Assembly: GCA_937858255.1 (NCBI GenBank)
Contig: CALLZQ010000341.1
Location: 1 to 9,794 of the forward strand
From: an uncultured Tabrizicola sp.
GTDB lineage: Bacteria; Pseudomonadota; Alphaproteobacteria; Rhodobacterales; Rhodobacteraceae
Direction: 5' to 3'
Length of the DNA stretch: 9,794 nt
The position numbers were made by a program, and so were the translations under genes. Position 1 is the first letter of the stretch, and each line of letters starts with the position of its first letter. Under the pieces are notes generated by a model. It was not told the DNA's origin, searched no databases, and was given only the letters and a program-made list of their open reading frames with translations. Of this stretch, positions 1-7,302 are shown one piece after another.

Positions 1-1271
<1,271 letters not shown>

Positions 1272-1343
1272 GGGAGAGAAGATTTTTTGAAATATGACCA
1301 ACCGGGATTTTCGAAATTTCGCAACCAACATGTCGCTGGAAAG

Positions 1344-2036
1344 TCACTGCTTTTGCAGATCACTTCTTAACTGCTCCCTAATCTCCGCCTCGCGTTGAGC
1401 AAAAACTTCTTTGAGAAGCCCAGCCGCGTCCTCATTGCGCACGTGATGCATATGAAACACCAAATCAAAAAAATTTCGATAGAGTGACAGCGCCGAAATT
1501 GATTCACTCACTGAATTCTCAAGATCGCCAACAGTATAAACCATTACTCTTGATCTGTCTTGAAGTCCGGGAGCCAAAATCTTTCTTTCAAGACCCCGTG
1601 CGTGTGGATTATCCAGATATTGATGAGTTTTATCCAGAAAGTGATCTGATGGAAGATATAGAATTGCATCAGGTAGATCGTTCGAAGTTCCCCATAGTCC
1701 ATGGGAAAATTTGTTTCGTTGTGCAATAACTTTCTTCGAAAATTTATCGATTTTATTTAACATTTCTCGATCTTCTTCCGACAAGCTCGCCTTAATTACA
1801 GCATGGAATGCTGACGATTTTACCGATGCACTACGAATTTCCGAATATATAAGTAGCGCCAAGTAATCATCCACACCAAGCAGATATGAAAAAATAAGTC
1901 CGCGTGTATTTTCGATCAAGGAAACATTTGCAATCACCTGCATGATCAGAGATGCGTGACCCGGCCGGGACCTTAGGGAATCTGGGCTGTGTTCATAGTT
2001 GCATTTAGGTCGAACTTTGCTTAATGGATTTGGCAA
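1344..2036 (-). CDS. Orphan protein with HEPN-like R-N-x3-H motif, function unknown
   Basis: This 230-residue protein is not assigned to a named family. It is mostly polar and predicted alpha-helical by eye, with no signal peptide or clear membrane span. Around residues 86-120 it reads LSEEDREMLNKIDKF followed by AQRNKFSHGLWG, with Arg107, Asn108 and His112. This spacing matches the Rx4-6H motif of HEPN RNases, including a polar residue after Arg, but the fold is not shown. Next comes a conserved-looking stretch, SNDLPDAILYLP. The start is a TTG at 2034-2036, chosen because GGAGGAAGG lies directly upstream (GGAGG at 2042-2046, 5-base spacing). An ATG at 1941-1943, which would drop 31 residues, has no such site. 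G+C is about 32-38% in three stretches counted, far below both neighbours, which suggests transfer. No partner nucleotidyltransferase or antitoxin gene is adjacent. It could equally be a non-catalytic helical protein. Confidence 0.72.
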   Translation of the reverse strand: MPNPLSKVRPKCNYEHSPDSLRSRPGHASLIMQVIANVSLIENTRGLIFSYLLGVDDYLALLIYSEIRSASVKSSAFHAVIKASLSEEDREMLNKIDKFSKKVIAQRNKFSHGLWGTSNDLPDAILYLPSDHFLDKTHQYLDNPHARGLERKILAPGLQDRSRVMVYTVGDLENSVSESISALSLYRNFFDLVFHMHHVRNEDAAGLLKEVFAQREAEIREQLRSDLQKQ

Positions 2037-2037
2037 A

Positions 2038-2046
2038 CCTTCCTCC
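2038..2046 (-). promoter_or_regulatory. Strong Shine-Dalgarno that sets a TTG start
   Basis: Read on the minus strand this is GGAGGAAGG, ending just before the TTG codon at 2036-2034. The GGAGG core sits 5 bases from the start codon. It is the main reason to prefer the TTG start over the internal ATG 93 bases further in. Confidence 0.6.
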
Positions 2047-2141
2047 GTGAAAAACGCTGGATATAGAGTAGCACTATTCTAACGGCCTTGCTATTGTACT
2101 TGCACATAGCAGCATAATCATCTGATAGAAGTTGCGCCCCC
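2047..2141. promoter_or_regulatory. AT-rich divergent intergenic region, possible promoters both ways
   Basis: This gap separates the divergent HEPN-like gene and the thioesterase gene, so it should hold both promoters. On the plus strand, TTGCTA (2088-2093) and CATAAT (2113-2118) resemble -35 and -10 boxes, but the 19-base spacing is long. On the minus strand, TAGAAT (complement of 2077-2082) resembles a -10 box but has only a poor -35. A short inverted repeat, GCTAT (2090-2094) with ATAGC (2106-2110), lies over the plus-strand candidate. None of these is strong, and the thioesterase start has no clear ribosome-binding site. Confidence 0.25.
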
Positions 2142-2570
2142 ATGACCACCCTCTCCCCCACCAAACTCGCCCAGATCCGGGCCAGTTTCGCCGCGCAGAC
2201 GGCGATGGGGACCATTCGGGCGGAACTGGGAGAGGTCTCGGCGGGGCGGGCAGAGATTCGACTGCCGAACTGGGAGGGGATTCGTCAGCAGGTGGGGTAT
2301 ATCCACGGCGGGGGGGTCGGGGTGATTGCCGACTCGGCGGCGGGCTATGCGGCCCTCAGCCTCGCGCCCGAGGGGGCCGAGGTGCTGACGGTGGAATACA
2401 AGATCAACATGATGGCCCCCGCACTGGGTGAGGCCTTGATCGCGCGCGGTGCGGTGGTGCGGGCCGGGCGGACGCTCATCGTGACCAAGGCCGAGGTCTT
2501 TGCCGTCACCGGCGGGCAGGAAAAGCCCGTCGCCCTGATGCAGCAGACCATCATGGTGGTGCCGGGCTAG
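2142..2570 (+). CDS. PaaI-family hotdog-fold thioesterase
   Basis: This 142-residue protein is a likely acyl-CoA thioesterase of the PaaI/YdiI hotdog superfamily, cytoplasmic and probably multimeric. The length is normal for the family. The diagnostic segment is YIHGGGVGVIADSAAGYAAL (residues 53-72). It carries the His-Gly-Gly turn (55-57) that shapes the CoA site, and Asp64, the position of the catalytic acid in PaaI-type enzymes. VLTVEYKINMMAPALGE (81-97) is the usual following strand with the turn after it, and AEVFAV (117-122) and QQTIMVV (134-140) are the closing strands. The substrate cannot be told from sequence. The ATG at 2142-2144 is the first in frame after the AT-rich islet; its upstream region is GC-rich with no convincing Shine-Dalgarno. 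The gene stands alone on this strand and converges with the cytochrome gene, with 6 bases between the stops. It shows the GC-rich codon use of the core genome, unlike its left neighbour. Confidence 0.88.
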   Translation: MTTLSPTKLAQIRASFAAQTAMGTIRAELGEVSAGRAEIRLPNWEGIRQQVGYIHGGGVGVIADSAAGYAALSLAPEGAEVLTVEYKINMMAPALGEALIARGAVVRAGRTLIVTKAEVFAVTGGQEKPVALMQQTIMVVPG

Positions 2571-2578
2571 CCGGCGCT
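2558..2578. terminator. Short hairpin across the convergent stop codons, possible shared terminator
   Basis: GCCGG (2561-2565) pairs with CCGGC (2571-2575) around the loop GCTAG, which contains the thioesterase stop codon. Two G-T wobbles and one G-C pair could extend the stem outward to 2558-2578. There is only a short T stretch after it on the plus strand (2580-2582) and none of note on the minus strand. It would be a weak terminator at best, though its place between convergent genes fits. Confidence 0.3.
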
Positions 2579-2990
2579 ATTTGGCCTGAAGCGTCTTGAG
2601 ATGCTCGGCAATCTGCACAAGGCGCAGGGGCGTTGGCGTCATGATCCCGTCGCCGCCGTCATAGGGCACAAGGTCACTTTCCAACAGCGGGCCGAAGTTC
2701 GGCATGACCGCGGCGCCGCCCTTGCCCCCGGTATAGCCCCAGATCTTGCCCATCGCTGGCGTTGTCGGGAAGGCCCCGCCATTGCGGGCGCTGAGGCCGG
2801 TCAGATCGGCGGGACGGCGGGTCAGGTTCAGCGCCATCTCGCCATCGCCCTTGCCGCCCACACCATGGCAGGCGCTGCAATAATCGGCGAAATCCTCGGC
2901 GCCCGAGGGCAGGCGCGGCCCGCCCTGCCCCAACACGCAGGCCCCCAGAACCAGCAGGGGCAACAGGGCGATCAAAGGCTTGGTGAACAT
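2577..2990 (-). CDS. Small c-type cytochrome, predicted lipoprotein
   Basis: This is a 137-residue single-haem c-type cytochrome, presumably an electron carrier on the periplasmic side of a membrane. The N-terminus MFTKPLIALLPLLVLGAC is a lipoprotein signal sequence: a basic residue, a hydrophobic core, then the lipobox LGAC with Cys18 as the lipidated residue. The haem site is CSACH, Cys38 to His42. The second axial ligand is probably Met96 in AVMPNFGPLL. The C-terminal helix (about 122-135) ends the class I fold. An ATG 51 bases further upstream is in frame, but the start at 2988-2990 is preferred because GGAGGT (2995-3000) sits 4 bases before it and the signal sequence begins there. The residue after the lipidated Cys is Val, not Asp, so under the E. 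coli sorting rule it would leave the inner membrane. The gene follows lolD by 54 bases. The redox partner is unknown. Confidence 0.85.
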   Translation of the reverse strand: MFTKPLIALLPLLVLGACVLGQGGPRLPSGAEDFADYCSACHGVGGKGDGEMALNLTRRPADLTGLSARNGGAFPTTPAMGKIWGYTGGKGGAAVMPNFGPLLESDLVPYDGGDGIMTPTPLRLVQIAEHLKTLQAK

Positions 2991-3044
2991 GGGGACCTCC
3001 GTTCCTGCGCCCAGACTCGCATGCGGCCGGGGCAGAGGCAAGTC

Positions 3045-3722
3045 CTAGGCCAGCCGCCCCTGATCGAGGCGCAGGATCCGGTCCATCCGGGCGGCCAGTT
3101 CCATGTTGTGCGTGGCGATCAGCGCGGCAAGGCCGGTGTCGCGCACCAGATCCATCAGCGCAGCAAAGACCTGATCCGAGGTGGTGGGGTCGAGGTTCCC
3201 CGTCGGCTCATCGGCCAACAAGAGGCGCGGCGCATTGGCCAGTGCCCGGCAAAAGGCGACGCGCTGCTGCTCACCGCCCGAGAGGGCCGCCGGGCGATGA
3301 CCGGCCCGCCCCTCGACCCCGACACGCGCCATCAGGGAACGGGCGCGCGCCTCGGCCTCGGCCTGCGGACGGCCATCGGCCAGTTGCGGGATGACGATAT
3401 TCTCCAGCGCCGTAAACTCGGGCAAGAGATGGTGGAACTGGTAGATGAAACCCACGTCACGGCGCCGCGCCTCGGTCCGCGCACGGTCGGTCAGATCGCC
3501 CATCTCGCGGCCATGATGGCGCAGAGCCCCCTTGTCGGCGGTATCCAGCAGCCCGGCGATATGCAGCAGCGTCGATTTCCCGGCGCCCGAGGGGGCAACC
3601 AGCGCCACCACCTCACCCGGGCGCAACCGCAGGCTGGCGCCGCGCAGGACCGTCACCTCATTCGGGCGGCCATGGTTATAGGCCTTCTCGATCCCGTCGA
3701 GTTCCAGCGCGAATTCACTCAT
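3045..3722 (-). CDS. lolD: Lipoprotein-releasing ABC transporter ATPase LolD
   Basis: LolD is the cytoplasmic ATPase that powers extraction of lipoproteins from the inner membrane for delivery to LolA. The 225-residue length is typical. In order: Walker A APSGAGKST (43-51), the Q-loop around Gln95 in FIYQFHHLLPEF, signature LSGGEQQ (147-153), Walker B LLLADEP with Asp171 and Glu172, D-loop GNLD, and the switch His205 in ATHN. The first Walker A position is Ala rather than Gly; from memory this occurs in other alphaproteobacterial LolD proteins and need not mean loss of function. The ATG at 3720-3722 overlaps the end of the upstream permease gene by 8 bases, a sign of translational coupling. 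MacB-type or FtsE ATPases share these motifs, but the partner permease and its lipoprotein-release features point to LolD. Confidence 0.92.
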   Translation of the reverse strand: MSEFALELDGIEKAYNHGRPNEVTVLRGASLRLRPGEVVALVAPSGAGKSTLLHIAGLLDTADKGALRHHGREMGDLTDRARTEARRRDVGFIYQFHHLLPEFTALENIVIPQLADGRPQAEAEARARSLMARVGVEGRAGHRPAALSGGEQQRVAFCRALANAPRLLLADEPTGNLDPTTSDQVFAALMDLVRDTGLAALIATHNMELAARMDRILRLDQGRLA

Positions 3723-4998
3723 AGCGCAGCGCCTCGACCGGGTTCATCCGGGCCGCGCGGCGGGCCGGGAAATAGGTGACGACAAAGGACAGGCCCAGCG
3801 ACAGGCTGACCGCTGACAAGACATCGCCCCATTGCAGCTTGGCCGGCAGCGCATAGATGCCGCGGATCGACGGATCCCAGACCCCGCCCCCGGCGAGGTA
3901 GTTCACTGCCGAAAAGATCGGGTCGATATAAAGGGCAAAGAGGCAGCCCAGCACCACGCCCAACACCGTGCCGACAATGCCGGTAAAGGCGCCGCAGAGG
4001 AAAAACACCCGCAGGACCGAGCCTTCGGTCAGCCCGATGGTGCGCAGGATGCCGATGTCGCGGCCCTTGTTCTTGACCAGCATGATCAGGCCCGAGACGA
4101 TGTTCATCGTCGCGATCAACACGAGGATCGAGAGGATGATGAACATGATGTTATCCTCAATATCCAGCGCCCGCAGATAGGCGCCGGAGCTATCACGCCA
4201 CGTCCAGAGCAGTGCGTCGCCCCCTGCGGCCTCATAAAGTGGCCCGTAATAGGCATCGATCGCCTCGGGGTCCGCGACCATCACCTCGAATTCGTCGGCC
4301 AGACCTTCGCGGTTGAAATAGACCTGCGCCTCGGTGAAAGGCATGTAGAGGCGGGTCTTGTCGATGTCGTAGCGGCCGGCGGTAAAGATATAGACCACCT
4401 CATAGGCGTTGACGCGCGGGCTGGTGCCAAAGGCGGTCTTGGCGCCATTGGGGCTGATCACCCGCACCCTATCGCCCACTGTCACCCCCAACTCGCGCGC
4501 AAGGACCGAACCGATGGCGATGCCCTCGCCATAGCGCTCGATATCGCCATAGGCATCGGCGCCAAGGCCGACGCGGGGGATCGACTTCAGCGCTTCGGGC
4601 GATAGGCCAAAGACCTCGGCGCCGTTGGTGGCGCCCTGGCTCGACACCATCACCTGCCCGCGCACCAGGGGTGCGGCGCGGGTCACGCCGGGAATGGTGG
4701 CCAGACGGGCGGCGATGGCCTCATAATCCTCAAAACCCTTGATCATCACCCCCGCCTCATTGACATGACCTGCGGGATAGACGGTCACATGGGCATTGGC
4801 GCCAAGGATGGTATCGACGAATTCGGCGCGAAAGCCTGCGCGCACCGCAAGGGTCGCGATCAGGGCAAAGACCGCCAGCGTGATACCGATCAGGCTGATC
4901 CAGGTCATGACACTGACCCCGCCCTCGGCGCGGCGGGCGCGCAGGTAACGCCAGGCGATCATGCGCTCAAAGCGCGAAAAGGGGGCAGTCTGGGCCAT
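3715..4998 (-). CDS. lolC: Lipoprotein-releasing ABC transporter permease, LolC/LolE family
   Basis: This 427-residue inner-membrane permease of the lipoprotein-release ABC complex pairs with LolD. It has the four-helix MacB/LolC layout: a cytoplasmic N-terminal part (ERMIAWRYLRARR, 11-23), TM1 about 30-53, a large periplasmic domain of roughly 55-280, then TM2 about 282-308, TM3 about 330-357 and TM4 about 391-411. The tail FPARRAARMNPVEALRYE is the usual coupling end of the family. The ATG at 4996-4998 has GAGG four bases upstream. The stop overlaps the lolD start by 8 bases. Only one permease is present beside lolD, so it may act as a homodimer (a LolF-like arrangement), or a second permease may lie elsewhere. 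The name lolC is a family-level call; lolE or lolF may be the better name. A 132-base gap with two hairpins separates it from proS upstream. Confidence 0.9.
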   Translation of the reverse strand: MAQTAPFSRFERMIAWRYLRARRAEGGVSVMTWISLIGITLAVFALIATLAVRAGFRAEFVDTILGANAHVTVYPAGHVNEAGVMIKGFEDYEAIAARLATIPGVTRAAPLVRGQVMVSSQGATNGAEVFGLSPEALKSIPRVGLGADAYGDIERYGEGIAIGSVLARELGVTVGDRVRVISPNGAKTAFGTSPRVNAYEVVYIFTAGRYDIDKTRLYMPFTEAQVYFNREGLADEFEVMVADPEAIDAYYGPLYEAAGGDALLWTWRDSSGAYLRALDIEDNIMFIILSILVLIATMNIVSGLIMLVKNKGRDIGILRTIGLTEGSVLRVFFLCGAFTGIVGTVLGVVLGCLFALYIDPIFSAVNYLAGGGVWDPSIRGIYALPAKLQWGDVLSAVSLSLGLSFVVTYFPARRAARMNPVEALRYE

Positions 4999-5042
4999 GA
5001 TGCCTCGGGGTCAGGGTTTGCGGCGGACCTTCGCCCCTGCCA

Positions 5043-5067
5043 CCGGCGCCGTCAAGCGGGGCGCCGG
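5043..5067 (-). other. GC-rich hairpin in the lolC leader
   Basis: CCGGCGCC (5043-5050) is a perfect inverted match to GGCGCCGG (5060-5067), giving an 8-bp stem around a 9-base loop. No T tract follows in the direction of transcription, so it does not look like an intrinsic terminator. It lies about 45 bases upstream of the lolC start. Its loop holds TTGAC on the minus strand, which resembles a -35 box, but no matching -10 is visible. Confidence 0.4.
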
Positions 5068-5103
5068 GCGGCGGCGGTCACATCGGCGGCAAGCGCCGGT
5101 TGG

Positions 5104-5122
5104 GGGGGCCGCGAGGGCCCCC
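5104..5122 (-). terminator. Hairpin just after the proS stop, possible weak terminator or RNA-processing site
   Basis: GGGGGCC (5104-5110) pairs with GGCCCCC (5116-5122) around the loop GCGAG, a perfect 7-bp GC-only stem. It begins 8 bases after the proS stop codon. No T run follows on the minus strand, so termination could be partial or factor-dependent. It may separate proS from lolCD expression or stabilise an mRNA 3' end. Confidence 0.4.
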
Positions 5123-5130
5123 GCCAGAGC

Positions 5131-6471
5131 TTACGGATGGGCGGCGTAGATCTCGGCGATACGGGCGACGGCGGCCTCGGCGCTCATTTCTTCCGAGGCG
5201 CCGGTGCGGCGGCTGGTCAGCTCCACGATGCCATTGGCCAGCCCGCGCGGGCCGACCGTAATGCGCCACGGCAGGCCGATCAGATCCATGGTGGCGAATT
5301 TGGCGCCGGCGCGTTCGTCGCGGTCATCGTACAGCGCCTCGAGACCCTTGGCGGCAAGCGCCTTGTACAGCCCCTCGCAGGCTGCATCCGTGGCTGCATC
5401 GCCCTGTTTCAGGTTCACGATCCCCACCGGGAAGGGCGTCACGCCCTCGGGCCAGATAATGCCCTTGTCGTCGTGGCTGGCCTCGATGATCGCGCCCAAG
5501 AGGCGGCTGACGCCGATACCGTGGCTGCCCATCTCGACCGGCACCCGCTCTCCCTTGTCATTCACCACCAGCGCGCCCATCGAGGCCGAATATTTGGTGC
5601 CAAAGTAGAAGATCTGCCCGACCTCGATCCCACGGCCCACCTTGCGGTGCTCTTCGGGGATGGTGTCGAAAAGCGCTGCGTCGTGGGTTTCGTCGGTGCG
5701 CGCGTAGAGCGAGGTGAATTCCTTGCAGACCCCCTCGACCTCGGCACGGTTGTCGTAATCAACCTCGCGGTTGCCCAGTTTCAGCGCCGTCACCCGGTCA
5801 TCGTAAAAGACTTCGCTCTCGCCCGTGTGGGCCAGCACGAGGAATTCATGAGTATTGTCGCCACCGATGGGGCCAGAGGCCGCGCGCATCGGGATGGCGG
5901 TCAGGCCCATCCGCTCATAGGTGCGCAGGTAGCTGACCATGTGGCGGTTGTAGGCATGCAGCGCCGCATCCTTGTCGATGTCGAAATTGTAGCCGTCCTT
6001 CATCAGGAATTCCCGGCCCCGCATCACGCCAAAGCGCGGGCGCACCTCATCGCGGAATTTCCACTGGATATGATAGAGCGTCAGCGGCAGATCCTTGTAG
6101 CTGCCGACATGGGCGCGGAAGATGTCGGTGATCATCTCTTCATTGGTCGGCCCGAACAGCATGTCGCGGTCATGCCGGTCCTTGATGCGCAGCATTTCCT
6201 GACCGTAGTCGTCATAACGCCCGGATTCGCGCCACAGATCGGCCGGTTGCAGCGTTGGCATCAACAGCGGGATATGGCCCGCACGTACTTGTTCCTCATG
6301 CACGATCTGCTCGATGCGCTTCAGCACGCGATAGCCAAGCGGCAGCCACGAATAAATGCCGGCTGCCTGCTGTTTGATCATGCCTGCGCGCAGCATGTAG
6401 CGGTGCGAGACGATCTGCGCCTCAGAGGGGTTTTCCTTGAGGACAGGCAGGAAATAGCGGGACAGACGCAT
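5131..6471 (-). CDS. proS: Prolyl-tRNA synthetase, short form without the editing insert
   Basis: ProS charges tRNA-Pro with proline in the cytoplasm. The 446-residue protein starts [20 protein letters not shown], the conserved beginning of the alphaproteobacterial form. The class II core follows: the TLQP region (73-76), FGPTNEE (106-112), motif 2 [18 protein letters not shown] (138-155), and motif 3 [12 protein letters not shown] (317-328). The anticodon-binding domain fills about 345-446, including [18 protein letters not shown]. About 570 residues is usual for the long bacterial form; here the inserted YbaK-like editing domain between motifs 2 and 3 is absent. The ATG at 6469-6471 is preferred because GAGG lies 6 bases upstream and it matches the family start. 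The in-frame ATG at 6481-6483 would add only MRPP. It precedes lolC and lolD in the same direction, an order I recall from Rhodobacterales. Confidence 0.95.
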   Translation of the reverse strand: MRLSRYFLPVLKENPSEAQIVSHRYMLRAGMIKQQAAGIYSWLPLGYRVLKRIEQIVHEEQVRAGHIPLLMPTLQPADLWRESGRYDDYGQEMLRIKDRHDRDMLFGPTNEEMITDIFRAHVGSYKDLPLTLYHIQWKFRDEVRPRFGVMRGREFLMKDGYNFDIDKDAALHAYNRHMVSYLRTYERMGLTAIPMRAASGPIGGDNTHEFLVLAHTGESEVFYDDRVTALKLGNREVDYDNRAEVEGVCKEFTSLYARTDETHDAALFDTIPEEHRKVGRGIEVGQIFYFGTKYSASMGALVVNDKGERVPVEMGSHGIGVSRLLGAIIEASHDDKGIIWPEGVTPFPVGIVNLKQGDAATDAACEGLYKALAAKGLEALYDDRDERAGAKFATMDLIGLPWRITVGPRGLANGIVELTSRRTGASEEMSAEAAVARIAEIYAAHP

Positions 6472-6483
6472 CGGCGGCCTCAT

Positions 6484-6530
6484 GCAAACAGGGTTTGCCC
6501 GTTCCTAGCGGGTTGCCCGTTTGCAGGCAA
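6484..6530 (-). repeat. Repeat-rich, structured leader upstream of proS
   Basis: The 58-base gap between the PPOX gene and proS is almost filled by repeats. A near-direct repeat occurs as GGGTTTGCCCGTT (6491-6503) and GGGTTGCCCGTT (6510-6521). Three inverted repeats are visible: GCAAAC/GTTTGC (6484-6489 and 6493-6498, 3-base loop), CCCG/CGGG (6498-6501 and 6509-6512), and TTGCC/GGCAA (6513-6517 and 6526-6530). The first hairpin ends right beside the GAGG Shine-Dalgarno of proS. No T tract follows. It could be a leader structure, a processing site, or a weak end signal for the PPOX gene. Confidence 0.5.
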
Positions 6531-6541
6531 GCGGCGGCAGG

Positions 6542-7192
6542 TCAGTACATGCTGCGGCGGTAATTCTCTTCCAGCCCGGCGTCGATCCGCGCCATCTCTT
6601 CGCGGCTGTCAGGGGCGCCGGTGGTCTGGTCGAGGATCATCCGCAGCAGGCTGGGCATCTCGGCCCGGTCCTGGCGGTTGGCCGGATCCCACAGGCCCGC
6701 GCGTCGGAATGCCTTGGCGCAATGCAGGAACACCTCATCCACCGAAACCAGAATGGCCAGACGCGGCAGGCGGTCACGGACGCGCATTGGCTCCAGAACG
6801 GCCGGATCCGTGGTCAGCTCGGCGCGGCCGTTGACACGCAAGGTCTCATCATAGCCGGGCACCAGAAACAGCAGGCCCACAGCCGGATTGGCAAGGATAT
6901 TCGCCAGCGTGTCGAGGCGGTTATTGCCCGGGCGGTCAGGGATGGCCAGCGTCCGGTCATCCAGCACGCGGACAAAGCCCGGGCCATCGCCGCGCGGGCT
7001 GACATCGGATCGTGCCCCTGCCCCTTGCGTGCCGATACACAGGAACGGCGAGCGGGCGATAAAGGCCCGGGCATGGGGATCGAGCGCCGTCAGGCTTTTT
7101 CTGACCGCCACCTCATGCACAGGCGGGAACAGGGCCCGCAAGGCGGTCTCATCCGCGATCAGATGCCTCGGGTCACGGGAAAAGGTTGTCAT
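6542..7192 (-). CDS. FMN-binding pyridoxamine 5'-phosphate oxidase-fold protein
   Basis: This 216-residue cytoplasmic flavoprotein of the PPOX split-barrel superfamily most resembles the group often labelled MSMEG_1061-type, not true PdxH. The first strands of the barrel are FIARSPFLCIGT (44-55), followed by SDVSPRGD (62-69), the flavin-phosphate-side motif typical of this group. FVRVLDDRTLAIPDRPGNNR (73-92) and DTLANILANPAVGLLFLVPG (94-113) follow, then ETLRVNGRAEL (116-126). The C-terminal 70 residues carry CAKAFRRAGLW, where a Cys/Lys pair precedes the usual Trp. The substrate and physiological role are unknown; members may reduce or oxidise small molecules or bind F420 or haem-like cofactors, and none of this can be read here. 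The ATG at 7190-7192 has only a weak AGGTG upstream. It sits 58 bases before proS on the same strand, so the two could share a transcript. Confidence 0.88.
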   Translation of the reverse strand: MTTFSRDPRHLIADETALRALFPPVHEVAVRKSLTALDPHARAFIARSPFLCIGTQGAGARSDVSPRGDGPGFVRVLDDRTLAIPDRPGNNRLDTLANILANPAVGLLFLVPGYDETLRVNGRAELTTDPAVLEPMRVRDRLPRLAILVSVDEVFLHCAKAFRRAGLWDPANRQDRAEMPSLLRMILDQTTGAPDSREEMARIDAGLEENYRRSMY

Positions 7193-7239
7193 CGGATCAC
7201 ACCTGCACGAGATCGGCTCAGTCTGGACGCCAAGGCCCC

Positions 7240-7252
7240 CGGCGCAGCGCCG
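7240..7252 (-). other. Small GC hairpin between lacI-type gene and PPOX gene
   Basis: CGGCG and CGCCG flank the three bases CAG, a compact hairpin in the 110-base gap. It lies about 50 bases after the regulator stop and about 48 before the PPOX start. No T run follows on the minus strand. Elsewhere in the gap TTGTCA (complement of 7285-7290) resembles a -35 box, with only TCATAC as a poor -10 after 18 bases. The PPOX promoter is therefore unresolved. Confidence 0.25.
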
Positions 7253-7302
7253 ATGTTAGCGTATGACAGCCCGCTGGTCCACCATGACAACCCCGCGCAG
7301 AT

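Noticed and set aside
1282..1321. T run (TTTTTT) and palindrome CGAAATTTCG after parE as a terminator
   Set aside because: No GC-rich stem precedes the T run, and the palindrome has no loop and lies after it. It could not be supported as an intrinsic terminator.
1609..1640. Repeated TTATCCAGA within the orphan gene
   Set aside because: Only two short copies occur inside coding sequence, explained by similar codons for Leu-Asp; it is not an array.
1484..1729. Plus-strand frame of 81 codons inside the AT-rich islet
   Set aside because: It is antisense to the 230-codon gene, has no ribosome-binding site, and shows no domain; the minus-strand frame is longer and has a strong Shine-Dalgarno.
2601..3779. 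A 392-codon plus-strand open frame opposite the cytochrome and lolD genes
   Set aside because: It is antisense to two motif-bearing genes across their intergenic gap and has no domain of its own.
4765..6834. A 689-codon plus-strand open frame opposite lolC, proS and the PPOX gene
   Set aside because: It spans three unrelated minus-strand genes with strong motifs, and its product is rich in His, Arg, Gly and Ala with no recognisable domain. It is a mirror of biased codon use.
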